Assembly (NCBI GenBank): GCA_035411425.1
Contig: DAONSX010000010.1
Location: forward strand, 1 to 53,332
Length of the DNA stretch: 53,332 bases
Source: TTA-H9 sp002071415
GTDB lineage: Bacteria; Bacteroidota; Bacteroidia; Bacteroidales; TTA-H9
Direction of reading: 5' to 3'
The notes below the pieces were generated by a model. That model was not told the origin of the DNA and did no database searches. It saw only the letters and a list, made by a program, of their open reading frames with translations. Below are positions 32,038 through 41,900 of this stretch, piece by piece; position 1 is the first letter of the stretch; each line of letters starts with the position of its first letter. Position numbers and translations under genes: made by a program.

Positions 32038-32934
32038 ATGAGCTATCATCTTCCTGTACTTCTTGCTGAAAGCATTGCTGCCTTGGAGGTGGGGAAAGGA
32101 GGTGTGTTTGTTGATGCAACTTTTGGGGGAGGCGGCCACACAGCTGAAATTTTGCGGCAAATGCCGTCAGGCCGCGTCATAGCTTTCGATCAGGATAGCG
32201 ATGTTATTGCTAATCTACCCAAAGATGAACGTTTGGTTTTTATAAATGATAACTTTCGTTATTTGAAGAATTTCTTGAGATTTTACGAGGCTATTCCTGT
32301 AGATGGGATTTTGGCCGATTTAGGGGTTTCATCATATCAGATCGACCGAGCGGCAAAGGGTTTTTCGACCCGATGGGATGGACCCCTCGATATGCGCATG
32401 GATAAAAGAAAAAGCCTCACAGCCGCCCAGATCATCAATAAATATTCAGAAACCGAACTCTTCAGGTTGTTTAAGCAATATGGCGAATTGGCGCAAGCTC
32501 GTCGCATTGCTTCAATCATCTGTAACGAACGCACCAGAATGTCTCTGGAAACCACCACTCAGTTGTGTGAATTAATAAAACCTCTTGCCCCAAAAGGAGC
32601 CGAAAACAAATTCATGGCCCAGGTATTTCAGGCTCTGCGCATAGAAGTAAACGATGAATTAGAAGTACTCAAAGAATTTCTTCTTCAATCTATCGATGTA
32701 TTATGCCCAGGTGGTCGCATCGCCATCATTTCCTATCATTCGCTCGAAGACCGTTTGGTAAAAAACTTCTTTAAGAGCGGGAATTTCGAGGGTGAAGTTC
32801 ATAAAGACTTTTTTGGAAATGTTGTTTGTCCGTTAAGGCCTGTAAACAAAAAACCCATCGAACCTTCGCCCACCGAAATCGTCGACAATCCGAGAGCCAG
32901 AAGTGCTAAACTTAGAATTGCTGAACGATTATGA
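32038..32934 (+). CDS. rsmH: 16S rRNA (cytosine1402-N4)-methyltransferase RsmH (MraW)
   Basis: A 298-residue SAM-dependent enzyme that methylates N4 of C1402 in 16S rRNA. The N-terminal HLPVLLAESIAAL, the SAM-binding VDATFGGGGHTAEIL, the ADLGVSSYQID motif, DGPLDMRMD and the C-terminal ISYHSLEDRLVKNFF are all present. Length is normal. It overlaps the following ftsL start by 4 nt (ATGA), so the two genes are probably translationally coupled. Confidence 0.96.
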   Translation: MSYHLPVLLAESIAALEVGKGGVFVDATFGGGGHTAEILRQMPSGRVIAFDQDSDVIANLPKDERLVFINDNFRYLKNFLRFYEAIPVDGILADLGVSSYQIDRAAKGFSTRWDGPLDMRMDKRKSLTAAQIINKYSETELFRLFKQYGELAQARRIASIICNERTRMSLETTTQLCELIKPLAPKGAENKFMAQVFQALRIEVNDELEVLKEFLLQSIDVLCPGGRIAIISYHSLEDRLVKNFFKSGNFEGEVHKDFFGNVVCPLRPVNKKPIEPSPTEIVDNPRARSAKLRIAERL

Positions 32935-33311
32935 AGAAAACCAATTCACATATCAAATCGAAGAAAAAGCACAGGAATAGTGTAAAAAGCTGGATTTCGG
33001 GAGCTATAGTCATCAATAAGGAAATCCCCATCATTAAAGTGGTTGGCTTTTTAGCATTCATTGGATTGATCTATATCGCTTCCAACTATCATGCGATGGA
33101 ATCACTTAGAAGAATCAATCAGCTTAAGACGGATATCAAAGAACTAAGGTACGAATATATCAATGCAAAGTCGCAATTTACCGATTCGACCAAGCAGTCG
33201 AGAATGATCTATCGCGCTTCGGCACTCGGTCTACGACCCTCCCAAGATCCTCCTATAAGAATAGCAGTATGTGATGAAGATTTTAAAGAGTTGAAAAAAC
33301 TTAAACAATAG
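32931..33311 (+). CDS. ftsL: FtsL-like cell division protein
   Basis: A 126-residue bitopic membrane protein: a basic cytoplasmic N terminus (~1-35), one transmembrane helix (IIKVVGFLAFIGLIYIAS, ~36-55) and a periplasmic coiled coil (~56-105, RRINQLKTDIKELRYEYINAK). FtsL joins FtsB/DivIC and FtsQ to recruit the septal peptidoglycan synthase. The assignment rests mostly on position between rsmH and ftsI, because FtsL sequences are poorly conserved. It overlaps the rsmH stop (ATGA) and ends 6 nt before ftsI. Confidence 0.85.
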   Translation: MKKTNSHIKSKKKHRNSVKSWISGAIVINKEIPIIKVVGFLAFIGLIYIASNYHAMESLRRINQLKTDIKELRYEYINAKSQFTDSTKQSRMIYRASALGLRPSQDPPIRIAVCDEDFKELKKLKQ

Positions 33312-33317
33312 TCAGAT

Positions 33318-35450
33318 ATGGAATCATTCAAGAAAAAAATAGTCTGGCGTCTATGGTTCATATATTGGCTAATGTTTCTCTTGGGTATGGTAATATTGGG
33401 TAAGGTCATCTATATTCAGGCAGTAAAGGGCAAGGAATATCGTGAAATGGTTAAACAATCTACCTTCAAGTTCGATGAAATTGAAGCCATTAGAGGAAAT
33501 ATTCTTGCTGCTGATGGGAGCCTGCTGGCGACTACTGTACCTATTTTCGATGTTCGTATGGATGTGGCTAATCCAAATATTTCGAAAGAATTTTTCAATA
33601 AGAAAGTTGATAGTCTGGCGTTGGGCCTATCGAAATTATTCCCCAATAAAAGCAGGAATGAATGGAAATCAGAGCTAAAAGAAGCCCGGAAACAAGGCAA
33701 TCGATATTATTTGATCAAGCGCAATGTAGATTATTCCACTCTAAAAAGAATCAAGACCCTGCCTATTTTATGTGAAGGCAAAAACAAGGGTGGTCTCATT
33801 TTGATACAGAAAAACATCAGAAAAATGCCTTATGGCATGCTTGCTCGTCGTACTATTGGCTACGAAAATAAACAAGAGGGAATTTTGGTTGGATTGGAAG
33901 GAGCTTACGATGAAGAACTAAAGGGAATCAATGGCAGTATGCTTATGCAAAAGATTTCGGGAGGGGAATGGATTCCTGTAATGGGTGCGCAACGTATAGA
34001 ACCACGAAATGGCAAAGATATCGTAACTACCATCGACATCAAGCTTCAGGATGTTGCCGAACAAGCTCTGCTTGAGCAATTAACCGAAAATGATGCCTAT
34101 CAAGGTTGCGTGGTGCTAATGGAAGTTGCAACCGGCGACATCAAAGTCATAGCGAACCTTCGAAAGATCAAGGATGGCAGTTATGACGAAACATACAATT
34201 ATGCCATAGCAGAAAGCATCGAACCCGGTTCTATCTTCAAGTTGCCTTCGCTGGTAGCGGTTATGGAATATGCAGGATACAATATCAAGGATTCAGTGTC
34301 GTATCAAGGAAGTATTAGTTGGTCGAGAAACGCTGTAATGAAAGATGACCATCCCTTGAACAGAACCTATATCACTCTTGAAGATGCATTCGCTCATTCA
34401 TCCAATGTAGGAGTTTCGAAAATCGTGTACAAGGCTTTTGGGAAAAAACCAAAACGCTTCAGCAATGCGCTTTATAATATGGGTTTAGGGAAGCCCCTTG
34501 GTATAGAAATCCCCGGCGAAGGTGAACCCTTCATCAGAAAAGCCGACGACCCGAATTGGTCGAAACTTTCGCTTCCCTATATGGCCATTGGTTATGAATT
34601 GAAGATTACTCCCTTGCAGATCCTTACCTTCTATAATGCCATAGCCAATAATGGTATTATGATGAAGCCACGTTTTGTAAAACAAATACAGGAATCAGGA
34701 ATTACGGTAAAACAATATGAACCTCAAGTTTTGATAAAAGAAGTCTGTTCTCAAAAAACTGCCCTCAAGGCACGCGAAATGATGAAAGCAGTTACAGAAA
34801 AAGGAACAGCCAGAGGAGCTTTTAATGGTGCTCCTTACAAAGTTGCCGGAAAAACGGGAACCGCACAGATTGTAACCAGCAAAAAATACAACAAGGAAAA
34901 TTACAATGCCTCTTTCGTAGGATATTTTCCGGCCGATAATCCAAAATATTCACTGATAGTGATTGTAAGCAATCCTTCAAAAGGAAAAATCTATGGAGGA
35001 GCCGTGGCTGCGCCGGTTTTCCGGGCCATTGCCGATCAAATCTATGCCACTCAATTAGGCGTTCAGGATGCATCTACGGCTTACACCTCGGAGTTTGTCA
35101 CTAAAAATGATAGTATATCTCAGCAACACGTTTCGATGATAGGATGGCTGCCCGACCTGCTACAGGTAAATCGTTTACTGGGTTTCAACTGCGACACTTT
35201 AGAACTAACCAATGAATTTGGCTATTGCGAGCGCCATAATCATCGTGTTTCAACTAAGATTTTATCTTTTTCAGATAAATCCATACCCAATTTGAAAGGG
35301 ATGCCAGCAAAAGATGCTGTTTATCTACTCGAATCTATGGGACTAAAAGTAATTCTCGAAGGCAAAGGCAAGGTTAATGCACAATCATTACCCGCAGGCA
35401 CCCAAGTAAAGACAGGAAGTGTAATCACCCTCACCTTATCACACTCTTAA
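33318..35450 (+). CDS. ftsI: Septal peptidoglycan transpeptidase FtsI (PBP3) with PASTA domain
   Basis: A 710-residue class B penicillin-binding protein. One N-terminal membrane anchor (~10-35) is followed by the dimerisation domain (~55-250). The transpeptidase domain carries S305-I-F-K308, the S361-S-N363 motif and K512-T-G. A PASTA domain occupies the C terminus (~645-710, SIPNLKGMPAKDAVYLLESMG). It crosslinks septal peptidoglycan with FtsW. The PASTA extension is normal in Bacteroidota FtsI. murE starts one nucleotide after its stop codon. Confidence 0.95.
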   Translation: MESFKKKIVWRLWFIYWLMFLLGMVILGKVIYIQAVKGKEYREMVKQSTFKFDEIEAIRGNILAADGSLLATTVPIFDVRMDVANPNISKEFFNKKVDSLALGLSKLFPNKSRNEWKSELKEARKQGNRYYLIKRNVDYSTLKRIKTLPILCEGKNKGGLILIQKNIRKMPYGMLARRTIGYENKQEGILVGLEGAYDEELKGINGSMLMQKISGGEWIPVMGAQRIEPRNGKDIVTTIDIKLQDVAEQALLEQLTENDAYQGCVVLMEVATGDIKVIANLRKIKDGSYDETYNYAIAESIEPGSIFKLPSLVAVMEYAGYNIKDSVSYQGSISWSRNAVMKDDHPLNRTYITLEDAFAHSSNVGVSKIVYKAFGKKPKRFSNALYNMGLGKPLGIEIPGEGEPFIRKADDPNWSKLSLPYMAIGYELKITPLQILTFYNAIANNGIMMKPRFVKQIQESGITVKQYEPQVLIKEVCSQKTALKAREMMKAVTEKGTARGAFNGAPYKVAGKTGTAQIVTSKKYNKENYNASFVGYFPADNPKYSLIVIVSNPSKGKIYGGAVAAPVFRAIADQIYATQLGVQDASTAYTSEFVTKNDSISQQHVSMIGWLPDLLQVNRLLGFNCDTLELTNEFGYCERHNHRVSTKILSFSDKSIPNLKGMPAKDAVYLLESMGLKVILEGKGKVNAQSLPAGTQVKTGSVITLTLSHS

Positions 35451-35451
35451 G

Positions 35452-36921
35452 ATGAATAAAACACTAAAAGATATTATTGTTAACATAAGTGCAGAATCCA
35501 TTATTGGAGTTTTAGACCAGCCTGTAAACCGGGTAGTATTAGATTCGCGAGAAGCCAATGAAGGAAGTGTTTTTGTAGCAATTAAAGGACAAAAAACAGA
35601 CGGGCATGAATTTATCGAAAAGGCCATAGAAAACGGAGCAACGGTCATTGTTTGTCAATCTTTGCCTATCGTTTTAGACCCTCGAGTAACCTATCTTCAA
35701 GTTAAAAATACTTCATTGGCAGTTGGGCCAATAGCTTCAGCATTTTTCGATTATCCTTCCAGAAGGCTCAAACTTGTAGGTGTAACCGGAACTAATGGTA
35801 AAACCACAATAACCACTCTGTTATATCGCTTGTTCAAGAGCCTCGGATATACTAGTGGGCTTATCTCGACCATAGAAAACAGGATCGACAATGAAATTCT
35901 ACCTGCCCATCTCACTACACCCAACGCCGTTTCATTGAACGCTTTATTGAACAGTATGGCAAAAGCCGGTTGCAGCCATGTATTCATGGAAGTAAGTTCG
36001 CATGCCATAGCTCAGGGACGTATTTACGGACAAGAATATACTGGAGGCATTTTTACCAATCTCACACACGATCATCTGGATTATCACAAGACCTTTTCGG
36101 AATATCTGAATGCCAAAAAGATGTTTTTCGACAATTTGGGCAACACGGCTTTTGCATTGAGTAATGCCGATGATCCGAATGGAGAAGTTATGTTGCAAAA
36201 TACGAAAGCTCGGAAGTATTTCTACGGTCTAAAAAATTTAGCCGATTTCCACAGCCGCATACTCGAAATGGATTTGGAAAGCATGCTGCTCCATATCGAT
36301 GGATATGAAACTTGGTTCAGATTAACGGGTCGTTTCAATGCCTATAATCTGACGGCAACTTATGGTGCAGCTATTTTACTGGGAGAAACCTCTGAAGAGG
36401 TTTTACGGGTGATGAGCAATTTGCATCCCGCCGAAGGCCGATTGGACATTTTGAAAAGTGAAGAAGGCATAAATGTTATCGTTGATTATGCACACACACC
36501 CGATGCTTTACAGAATGTAATCGAAACCGTGCGTGATATACATGCAGGTGCTGGTCGCTTGATCGTTGTGTGCGGCGCCGGAGGAGACCGCGATAAGTCA
36601 AAACGCCCGAAGATGGCAGCCATAGCCGCCGAAAATGCCGACCATTTGATACTTACCTCCGATAATCCCCGCAGCGAAGATCCTTTGCAGATTATCGAGG
36701 ATATGAAGGCTGGTTTGAACCCCTCACTTTCCTACAGAGTTCTTAGCATCCCCGACCGCCGTGAAGCCATCCATATAGCCTGCATGATAGCCAAAACTGG
36801 CGATGTAATCCTCGTTGCAGGTAAAGGACACGAAAAATATCAGGAAATCAATGGCGTGAAATATCCTTTCGATGATAAAGAAATTCTTTCACAATACCTC
36901 CATCTAATAAAACCACGATAA
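35452..36921 (+). CDS. murE: UDP-MurNAc-L-Ala-D-Glu--2,6-diaminopimelate ligase
   Basis: A 489-residue Mur ligase adding the third residue of the stem peptide. The ATP loop GTNGKTT is at 113-119, and EVSSHAIAQGR and the lid VDYAHTPDAL are present. The third-residue specificity loop reads DNPR at residues 404-407, the signature of meso-diaminopimelate enzymes; Lys-specific enzymes differ there. Its own stop is followed directly by the mraY ATG. Confidence 0.96.
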   Translation: MNKTLKDIIVNISAESIIGVLDQPVNRVVLDSREANEGSVFVAIKGQKTDGHEFIEKAIENGATVIVCQSLPIVLDPRVTYLQVKNTSLAVGPIASAFFDYPSRRLKLVGVTGTNGKTTITTLLYRLFKSLGYTSGLISTIENRIDNEILPAHLTTPNAVSLNALLNSMAKAGCSHVFMEVSSHAIAQGRIYGQEYTGGIFTNLTHDHLDYHKTFSEYLNAKKMFFDNLGNTAFALSNADDPNGEVMLQNTKARKYFYGLKNLADFHSRILEMDLESMLLHIDGYETWFRLTGRFNAYNLTATYGAAILLGETSEEVLRVMSNLHPAEGRLDILKSEEGINVIVDYAHTPDALQNVIETVRDIHAGAGRLIVVCGAGGDRDKSKRPKMAAIAAENADHLILTSDNPRSEDPLQIIEDMKAGLNPSLSYRVLSIPDRREAIHIACMIAKTGDVILVAGKGHEKYQEINGVKYPFDDKEILSQYLHLIKPR

Positions 36922-38175
36922 ATGCTATATTATCTCTTCACATATTTCGATCTTGCATTCGATTTCCCCGGAGCCGGCCTTTTCCAGTATATATCATTCA
37001 GGGCAGCGTCGGCGGTTATTCTTTCCTTGATTATTACACTCATCTTCGGTGGAACAATTATCCAATATCTAAAGAAAAGACAAATTGGAGAAGAAATACG
37101 CGATCTTGGTTTGGAAGGTCAGCTTCAAAAAAGAGGTACTCCTACTATGGGCGGTTTAATGATTATTGCTGGAATTGTTATTCCAACCCTGCTCTTTGCA
37201 CGTTTAGACAATGTCTATATTATCTTAATGATAATCACTACATTATGGCTTGGTTTCATCGGATTTGTAGATGATTATATTAAGGTATTCAAGAAAAACA
37301 AGGAGGGTCTTCAGAAAAGAACCAAGCTTGCCGGACAGGTAATTTTAGGAATAGTAGTGGGAGTTACCATGTATTTCAGCCCTGACATAGTGATACGTGA
37401 AAAAACTGAAACTCATGCATTTCTGGAAACTACCAATGTTCTGCGTGAGAGTAATTATGAACGTGCCCAAGAAAAATTTACTGCCGAATCTACCAAATCG
37501 CTGAAAACAACCATACCTTTTGTAAAAAACAACGAATTTGATTATGCTGTATTGGTGAACTGGATAGGCAAAGAAGCACGGAGCTATGCCTGGTTGGTAT
37601 ATATCCCCATCATAATTCTGATCATCACCGCGGTATCGAACGGCGTAAATCTCACGGATGGTTTGGATGGCCTGGCAGGCGGCACTTCGGCTGTGGCTGC
37701 CTCCACTCTTGGTATTCTTGCGTGGGTCTCGGGAAATATCATTTTTGCCGATTATCTCAATATCATGTATATACCCAATACAGGAGAGCTGGCTATTTTC
37801 ATCAGTTCTCTGGTAGGTGCTACGATAGGCTTTTTGTGGTACAACACCTATCCGGCTCAGGTATTTATGGGAGATACTGGCTCGCTCACTCTGGGTGGAA
37901 TTATTGCAGTAATTGCCATTATTATTCGTAAAGAACTGTTAATTCCCATCTTATGTGGTATTTTTCTGGCCGAGGCCCTGTCGGTTTTGCTTCAGGTAAC
38001 CTATTTTAAATACACTAAACGCCGATTCAAACAAGGCCGCAGAATCTTTAAAATGGCCCCACTTCATCATCATTATCAGATTCTGGGCTATCACGAAGCT
38101 AAAATTGTCCAACGCTTTATGATCGTTTCATTCATGCTTGCCGTAATAACCATTATAACCCTTAAAATTCGATAA
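36922..38175 (+). CDS. mraY: Phospho-MurNAc-pentapeptide-transferase
   Basis: A 417-residue integral membrane enzyme that moves phospho-MurNAc-pentapeptide to undecaprenyl phosphate, forming lipid I. Ten transmembrane segments are expected. Signatures are KRGTPTMGGLMII, GFIGFVDDYIKVFKKNKEGL with the aspartate pair, LTDGLDGLAGG, FMGDTGSL and the C-terminal MAPLHHHYQILG. A hydrophilic insert of roughly 60 residues (~155-220) is the usual Bacteroidota insertion. Cotranscription with murE is certain from the abutting genes. Confidence 0.96.
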   Translation: MLYYLFTYFDLAFDFPGAGLFQYISFRAASAVILSLIITLIFGGTIIQYLKKRQIGEEIRDLGLEGQLQKRGTPTMGGLMIIAGIVIPTLLFARLDNVYIILMIITTLWLGFIGFVDDYIKVFKKNKEGLQKRTKLAGQVILGIVVGVTMYFSPDIVIREKTETHAFLETTNVLRESNYERAQEKFTAESTKSLKTTIPFVKNNEFDYAVLVNWIGKEARSYAWLVYIPIIILIITAVSNGVNLTDGLDGLAGGTSAVAASTLGILAWVSGNIIFADYLNIMYIPNTGELAIFISSLVGATIGFLWYNTYPAQVFMGDTGSLTLGGIIAVIAIIIRKELLIPILCGIFLAEALSVLLQVTYFKYTKRRFKQGRRIFKMAPLHHHYQILGYHEAKIVQRFMIVSFMLAVITIITLKIR

Positions 38176-38180
38176 ACAAT

Positions 38181-39521
38181 ATGAACAAATACCCCATAGT
38201 AGTTTTAGGAGCAGGAGAAAGCGGAGCCGGTGCAGCTTCTTTGGCCAGAACTGAAGGTTATGGAGTATTTGTTTCCGACTTGGGAACTATTCAACCATAT
38301 TATAAATCCATCTTGCAAAAAAGGAATATTCCCTATGAAGAAAACCGGCATTCGCCGGAAATCATTCTCTACGCCGACGAAATTATCAAGAGTCCAGGAA
38401 TTCCAGATAATACCCCTATAGTTTTAGAAGCAAAACAAAAAGGGATACCCGTGATTTCGGAGATCGAATTTGCTGCACGTTTCAGTAATGGAAGGTTTAT
38501 TTGTATCACCGGCAGCAACGGAAAAACAACCACTGCGCTTCTCACGCATCATATTCTCAGCAATGGAAGTATTGATGCAGGTTTGGCGGGTAATGTGGGT
38601 AAAAGCTTTGCCATGGAGTTGCTAAAAGGGGACCATGAATGGTGGGTGCTCGAAATCAGTAGTTTTCAGCTTGATGGCATGTTCAAGTTCAAAGCCGACA
38701 TAGCCATTCTAACCAATATTACTCCCGATCATCTCGACCGGTATGCCAACTTCGAGGAATATACGGCTTCGAAGATGCGTATTATTCAAAATCAGGGACC
38801 CACTGATGCCTTCATCTGGTTTGCCAATGATCCTGTAATTTGGTCAGAGGTCGATAAGCGAAACCTCACTCAGCGAATAATTCCTTATGGTGAAAAGGCT
38901 TTGGGTTACGACGAGGAGTGCTGGATCGAAAACAACAAGATAAAAATAAAAATCAATCAATACATCATGAGTATCACAATCGAGAACCTGGCATTGCAAG
39001 GCAGGCATAATACGCATAATTCGATGGCTGCAGCCGTAGCTGCAAAGTTGCTGGATGTGCGCAGCCGCAAGATAAAGGAAAGCCTGTCGGATTTCAAGAA
39101 TATAGAACACCGCCTCGAATTTGTAGCGAGTGTTCATGGCATTGATTTTATCAACGACTCAAAGGCTACCAATGTAAATTCGACCTGGTATGCCCTCGAA
39201 AGTATGAAAAAACCCGTGATATGGATAGCAGGCGGGAAAGACAAGGGAAATGATTATTCCATACTCATTGACTTAGTAAAACAAAAGGTTAAAGCCATCG
39301 TGTGTTTAGGTGTGGATAATTCAAAAATCCGAAGAACTTTTGCGGGATTAGTCGATACGATAGTCGAGGCCTATTCTGCAGATCAGGCAGTTGAAGCAGC
39401 ATATCGCCTCGGACAAAATGGGGATGTGGTTTTGCTTTCGCCAGCTTGCGCCAGTTTCGACCTTTTCGAAAATTATGAAGAAAGAGGTAAAAAATTCAAA
39501 CAGGCCGTAAAAAGGCTTTAA
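38181..39521 (+). CDS. murD: UDP-N-acetylmuramoylalanine--D-glutamate ligase (dcw copy)
   Basis: A 446-residue Mur ligase in the normal dcw position, between mraY and ftsW. It has the N-terminal VVLGAGESGAGAASLA, the ATP loop GSNGKTT at 111-117, the central ITPDHLDRYANFEEYTASK and the C-terminal DFINDSKATNVNSTWYAL and LLSPACASFDLFENYEERG. It should add D-Glu to UDP-MurNAc-L-Ala. A second, divergent MurD-type ligase at 3101-4486 sits with murL. The dcw copy is the more conventional of the two and is intact, so both could be active. Confidence 0.95.
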   Translation: MNKYPIVVLGAGESGAGAASLARTEGYGVFVSDLGTIQPYYKSILQKRNIPYEENRHSPEIILYADEIIKSPGIPDNTPIVLEAKQKGIPVISEIEFAARFSNGRFICITGSNGKTTTALLTHHILSNGSIDAGLAGNVGKSFAMELLKGDHEWWVLEISSFQLDGMFKFKADIAILTNITPDHLDRYANFEEYTASKMRIIQNQGPTDAFIWFANDPVIWSEVDKRNLTQRIIPYGEKALGYDEECWIENNKIKIKINQYIMSITIENLALQGRHNTHNSMAAAVAAKLLDVRSRKIKESLSDFKNIEHRLEFVASVHGIDFINDSKATNVNSTWYALESMKKPVIWIAGGKDKGNDYSILIDLVKQKVKAIVCLGVDNSKIRRTFAGLVDTIVEAYSADQAVEAAYRLGQNGDVVLLSPACASFDLFENYEERGKKFKQAVKRL

Positions 39522-39561
39522 TTAGCATGTTATGTTATAAGCAAAATAAGAAGGCAATAAA

Positions 39562-40800
39562 ATGGCAGAAATTACAAAAAAAATATCAGGAGACAGAGTT
39601 ATCTGGGTAATGGTGATTCTGCTGGCAGCGTTTTCCATTTTGGCAGTGTACAGCTCGACCGGTTCGTTGGCTTATAAAAAACAGAACGGTAATACTGAAT
39701 TCTATCTCCTCAAACATGGAGGCATTATTCTGGTGGGATTCATTCTAATGTATCTCACCTATAGGATACCCTATCATTACTTTTCGAAATATGCATTATA
39801 TGGTTTGATAGGTGCTATTGCCCTTCTTATTTATGCCATCATAAATGGGAAAACCATTAATGAATCCTATCGTTTCATCGAAATTCCCATGACACATATT
39901 ACTTTTCAACCCAGTGATATTGCCAAGGTGGCTCTATATGCCTATATTGCACGAATATTGAATCAAAAACAGGAAGTTCTTCCAAAATTCAAGGAAGGAT
40001 TCTGGCATTTGCTATGGCCGGTGGGGCTTGTATGTCTCCTCGTGTTGCCGGGCAATTTTTCCACTGCTGCTTTAATATTTCTGGTTGCTTTTGCCATGTT
40101 TATCGTCGGAAATGCTTACTGGAAACATCTTCTCATCTTATTGCTATCGGGGTTGATTTTGGCTGTATCGGTAATTACGATCGGTCAGGAATTTCCCAAT
40201 CTTTTACCAAGAGCCACAACATGGAGCGATCGTATCGTCGACTTTGTAAAAGGCGATGAATTGGATGCCGTTGAGCGTCTTAACGATCCTGATTATCAAC
40301 AATCGGAACAAGCCAAGATTGCCATCGCCACAGGAGGATTATTCGGCAAGGCGCCAGGGAAGTCAATTCAGCGAAATTTTCTTCCCAGTGCCTTTTCCGA
40401 CTTCATCTGGGCCGTGATCATCGAAGAATATGGACTTATTTTAGGGGGCATAAGTTTGATGATGATTTATCTGATCATTCTATATAGAGGGATAAAGATT
40501 GCTCTTGCTTGTCCCACAATATTCGGGACATTACTGGCCTTTGGAATCACTTTTAGCATCATTCTCCAAGCATTCGTCAATACGGCGGTTGCAGCAGGCT
40601 TGATGCCCGTAACAGGGCAAACTCTGCCTATGGTCAGTATGGGAGGCACTTCTATCTGGTTCACGTGCATCATGTTTGGAATGTTGCAAAGTATTGCCAG
40701 AGGCGATAAAAAGATAGATATCGTACAGGAAGAAAAACTTGTAGAAAATACGGAAGAGAAAATAGAAGAAAATATTTGCATGGAGGAAGTACTGGCATGA
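39562..40800 (+). CDS. ftsW: Septal peptidoglycan polymerase FtsW
   Basis: A 412-residue SEDS-family integral membrane protein with about ten transmembrane helices. It polymerises lipid II at the septum with FtsI. Signatures are YSSTGSLAYKKQNGNTEFYLLKH near the N terminus, PSDIAKVALYAYIA, GGLFGKAPGKS, LPSAFSDFIWAVIIEEYG and PVTGQTLPMVSMGGTS near the C terminus. A hydrophilic, Glu-rich cytoplasmic tail follows. Its stop overlaps the murG ATG (ATGA). Confidence 0.95.
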   Translation: MAEITKKISGDRVIWVMVILLAAFSILAVYSSTGSLAYKKQNGNTEFYLLKHGGIILVGFILMYLTYRIPYHYFSKYALYGLIGAIALLIYAIINGKTINESYRFIEIPMTHITFQPSDIAKVALYAYIARILNQKQEVLPKFKEGFWHLLWPVGLVCLLVLPGNFSTAALIFLVAFAMFIVGNAYWKHLLILLLSGLILAVSVITIGQEFPNLLPRATTWSDRIVDFVKGDELDAVERLNDPDYQQSEQAKIAIATGGLFGKAPGKSIQRNFLPSAFSDFIWAVIIEEYGLILGGISLMMIYLIILYRGIKIALACPTIFGTLLAFGITFSIILQAFVNTAVAAGLMPVTGQTLPMVSMGGTSIWFTCIMFGMLQSIARGDKKIDIVQEEKLVENTEEKIEENICMEEVLA

Positions 40801-41900
40801 ATATCCTGATAAGTGGTGGAGGAACTGGAGGTCATATTTTTCCGGCCATTGCAATTGCAAAGGCTCTGCAAAAGCTAAGGCCTGATGCCGACATTCTTTT
40901 TGTTGGGGCAAAAGGCAAAATGGAAATGGAAAAAGTGCCTCAAGCAGGTTTCATCATCAAAGGATTGTGGATTAGTGGTTTCAGCCGTTCATTTTCGATT
41001 TCTAACTTGCTTTTCCCTTTGAAACTAATGGTAAGCAGCATAAGTGCTTACTATATTCTTCGAAGGTTTCGTCCGGTCGTAGTGATAGGTGTTGGAGGAT
41101 TTGCAAGTGGACCAGTCATGCGAGTCGCTTCTTATCTTAAGATTCCCATTGTAATTCAAGAACAAAATTCCTATCCAGGGGTAACTAATAGAATACTTGC
41201 GAAGAAAGCCTCACGAATTTTCACGGCTTATCCCAATATGGAAGCATTTTTCCCGGCTGAAAAAACCTTGCTTACTGGTAATCCTGTACGCAAGGAAATT
41301 ATTAATACCGAACATAAGCGACCTGAAGCCATTGCTTATTTCGAACTGAAAGAGAAGGTTACAACGATTTTAGTGATTGGAGGAAGTCAGGGTGCCTTAT
41401 CCATCAATGAGGCAGTTAAAACCTGTCTTTCGCTGAGACATACCCAGTGGATGTGGCAAACGGGCAGAATTTATTTCGAGAAGGCCTTCGCGTTTATAAA
41501 CGAAAACCATCTGGAGAATGTAAAGACAAGAGCCTTTATAGAAAGGATGGATCTAGCCTATGCAGCGGCTGACATTATTATTTCGAGGGCTGGTGCCATA
41601 GCTATAAGCGAATTATGTATCATTGGGAAGCCGACTATACTGGTTCCGTATCCATACGCTGCAGCCAATCATCAGATGCATAATGCCCGCCGCCTTGAGG
41701 CGGCGGGCGCAGCCATCATCATCAAAGACGACGAACTCCCCCTTGCTCTGCCCTTTACTCTCGAAAAACTCCTCGACGATACCCATTGGCAAGAAAATCT
41801 ATCCACTCAAATCCGCAAATGGAGTATCCCAGATGCTGACGAACGAATTGCCCGAGAAATTATTCAAATGGTCGAAAATTCAAAACCTGCAAAGCCATGA
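40797..41900 (+). CDS. murG: UDP-GlcNAc--undecaprenyl-PP-MurNAc-pentapeptide GlcNAc transferase
   Basis: A 367-residue GT28-family glycosyltransferase that converts lipid I to lipid II at the inner membrane face. The N-terminal ISGGGTGGHIFPAIAIAKAL, GGFASGPVMRVA and IQEQNSYPGVTNR are present, with GGSQGALSINEAV and the nucleotide-binding IISRAGAIAISELCIIGKPTILVPYPYAAANHQ in the second domain. The ATG at 40797 was chosen because it overlaps the ftsW stop. Within the gene, 41685-41708 is a perfect GC-rich inverted repeat encoding ARRLEAAG in frame, unlike the codon use around it. It overlaps murC by 4 nt. Confidence 0.95.
   Translation: MNILISGGGTGGHIFPAIAIAKALQKLRPDADILFVGAKGKMEMEKVPQAGFIIKGLWISGFSRSFSISNLLFPLKLMVSSISAYYILRRFRPVVVIGVGGFASGPVMRVASYLKIPIVIQEQNSYPGVTNRILAKKASRIFTAYPNMEAFFPAEKTLLTGNPVRKEIINTEHKRPEAIAYFELKEKVTTILVIGGSQGALSINEAVKTCLSLRHTQWMWQTGRIYFEKAFAFINENHLENVKTRAFIERMDLAYAAADIIISRAGAIAISELCIIGKPTILVPYPYAAANHQMHNARRLEAAGAAIIIKDDELPLALPFTLEKLLDDTHWQENLSTQIRKWSIPDADERIAREIIQMVENSKPAKP
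41685..41708 (+). repeat. Perfect GC-rich inverted repeat inside murG
   Basis: GCCCGCCGCC (41685-41694) and GGCGGCGGGC (41699-41708) are exact complements around loop TTGA. 21 of the 24 bases are G or C in an otherwise AT-rich gene. It stays in frame, and the protein is not longer than expected here. Confidence 0.85.

Noticed and set aside
41685..41708. Inserted element extending MurG
   Set aside because: The protein around this site is not longer than expected for MurG, so a simple insertion is unlikely; the odd composition is kept as a finding.
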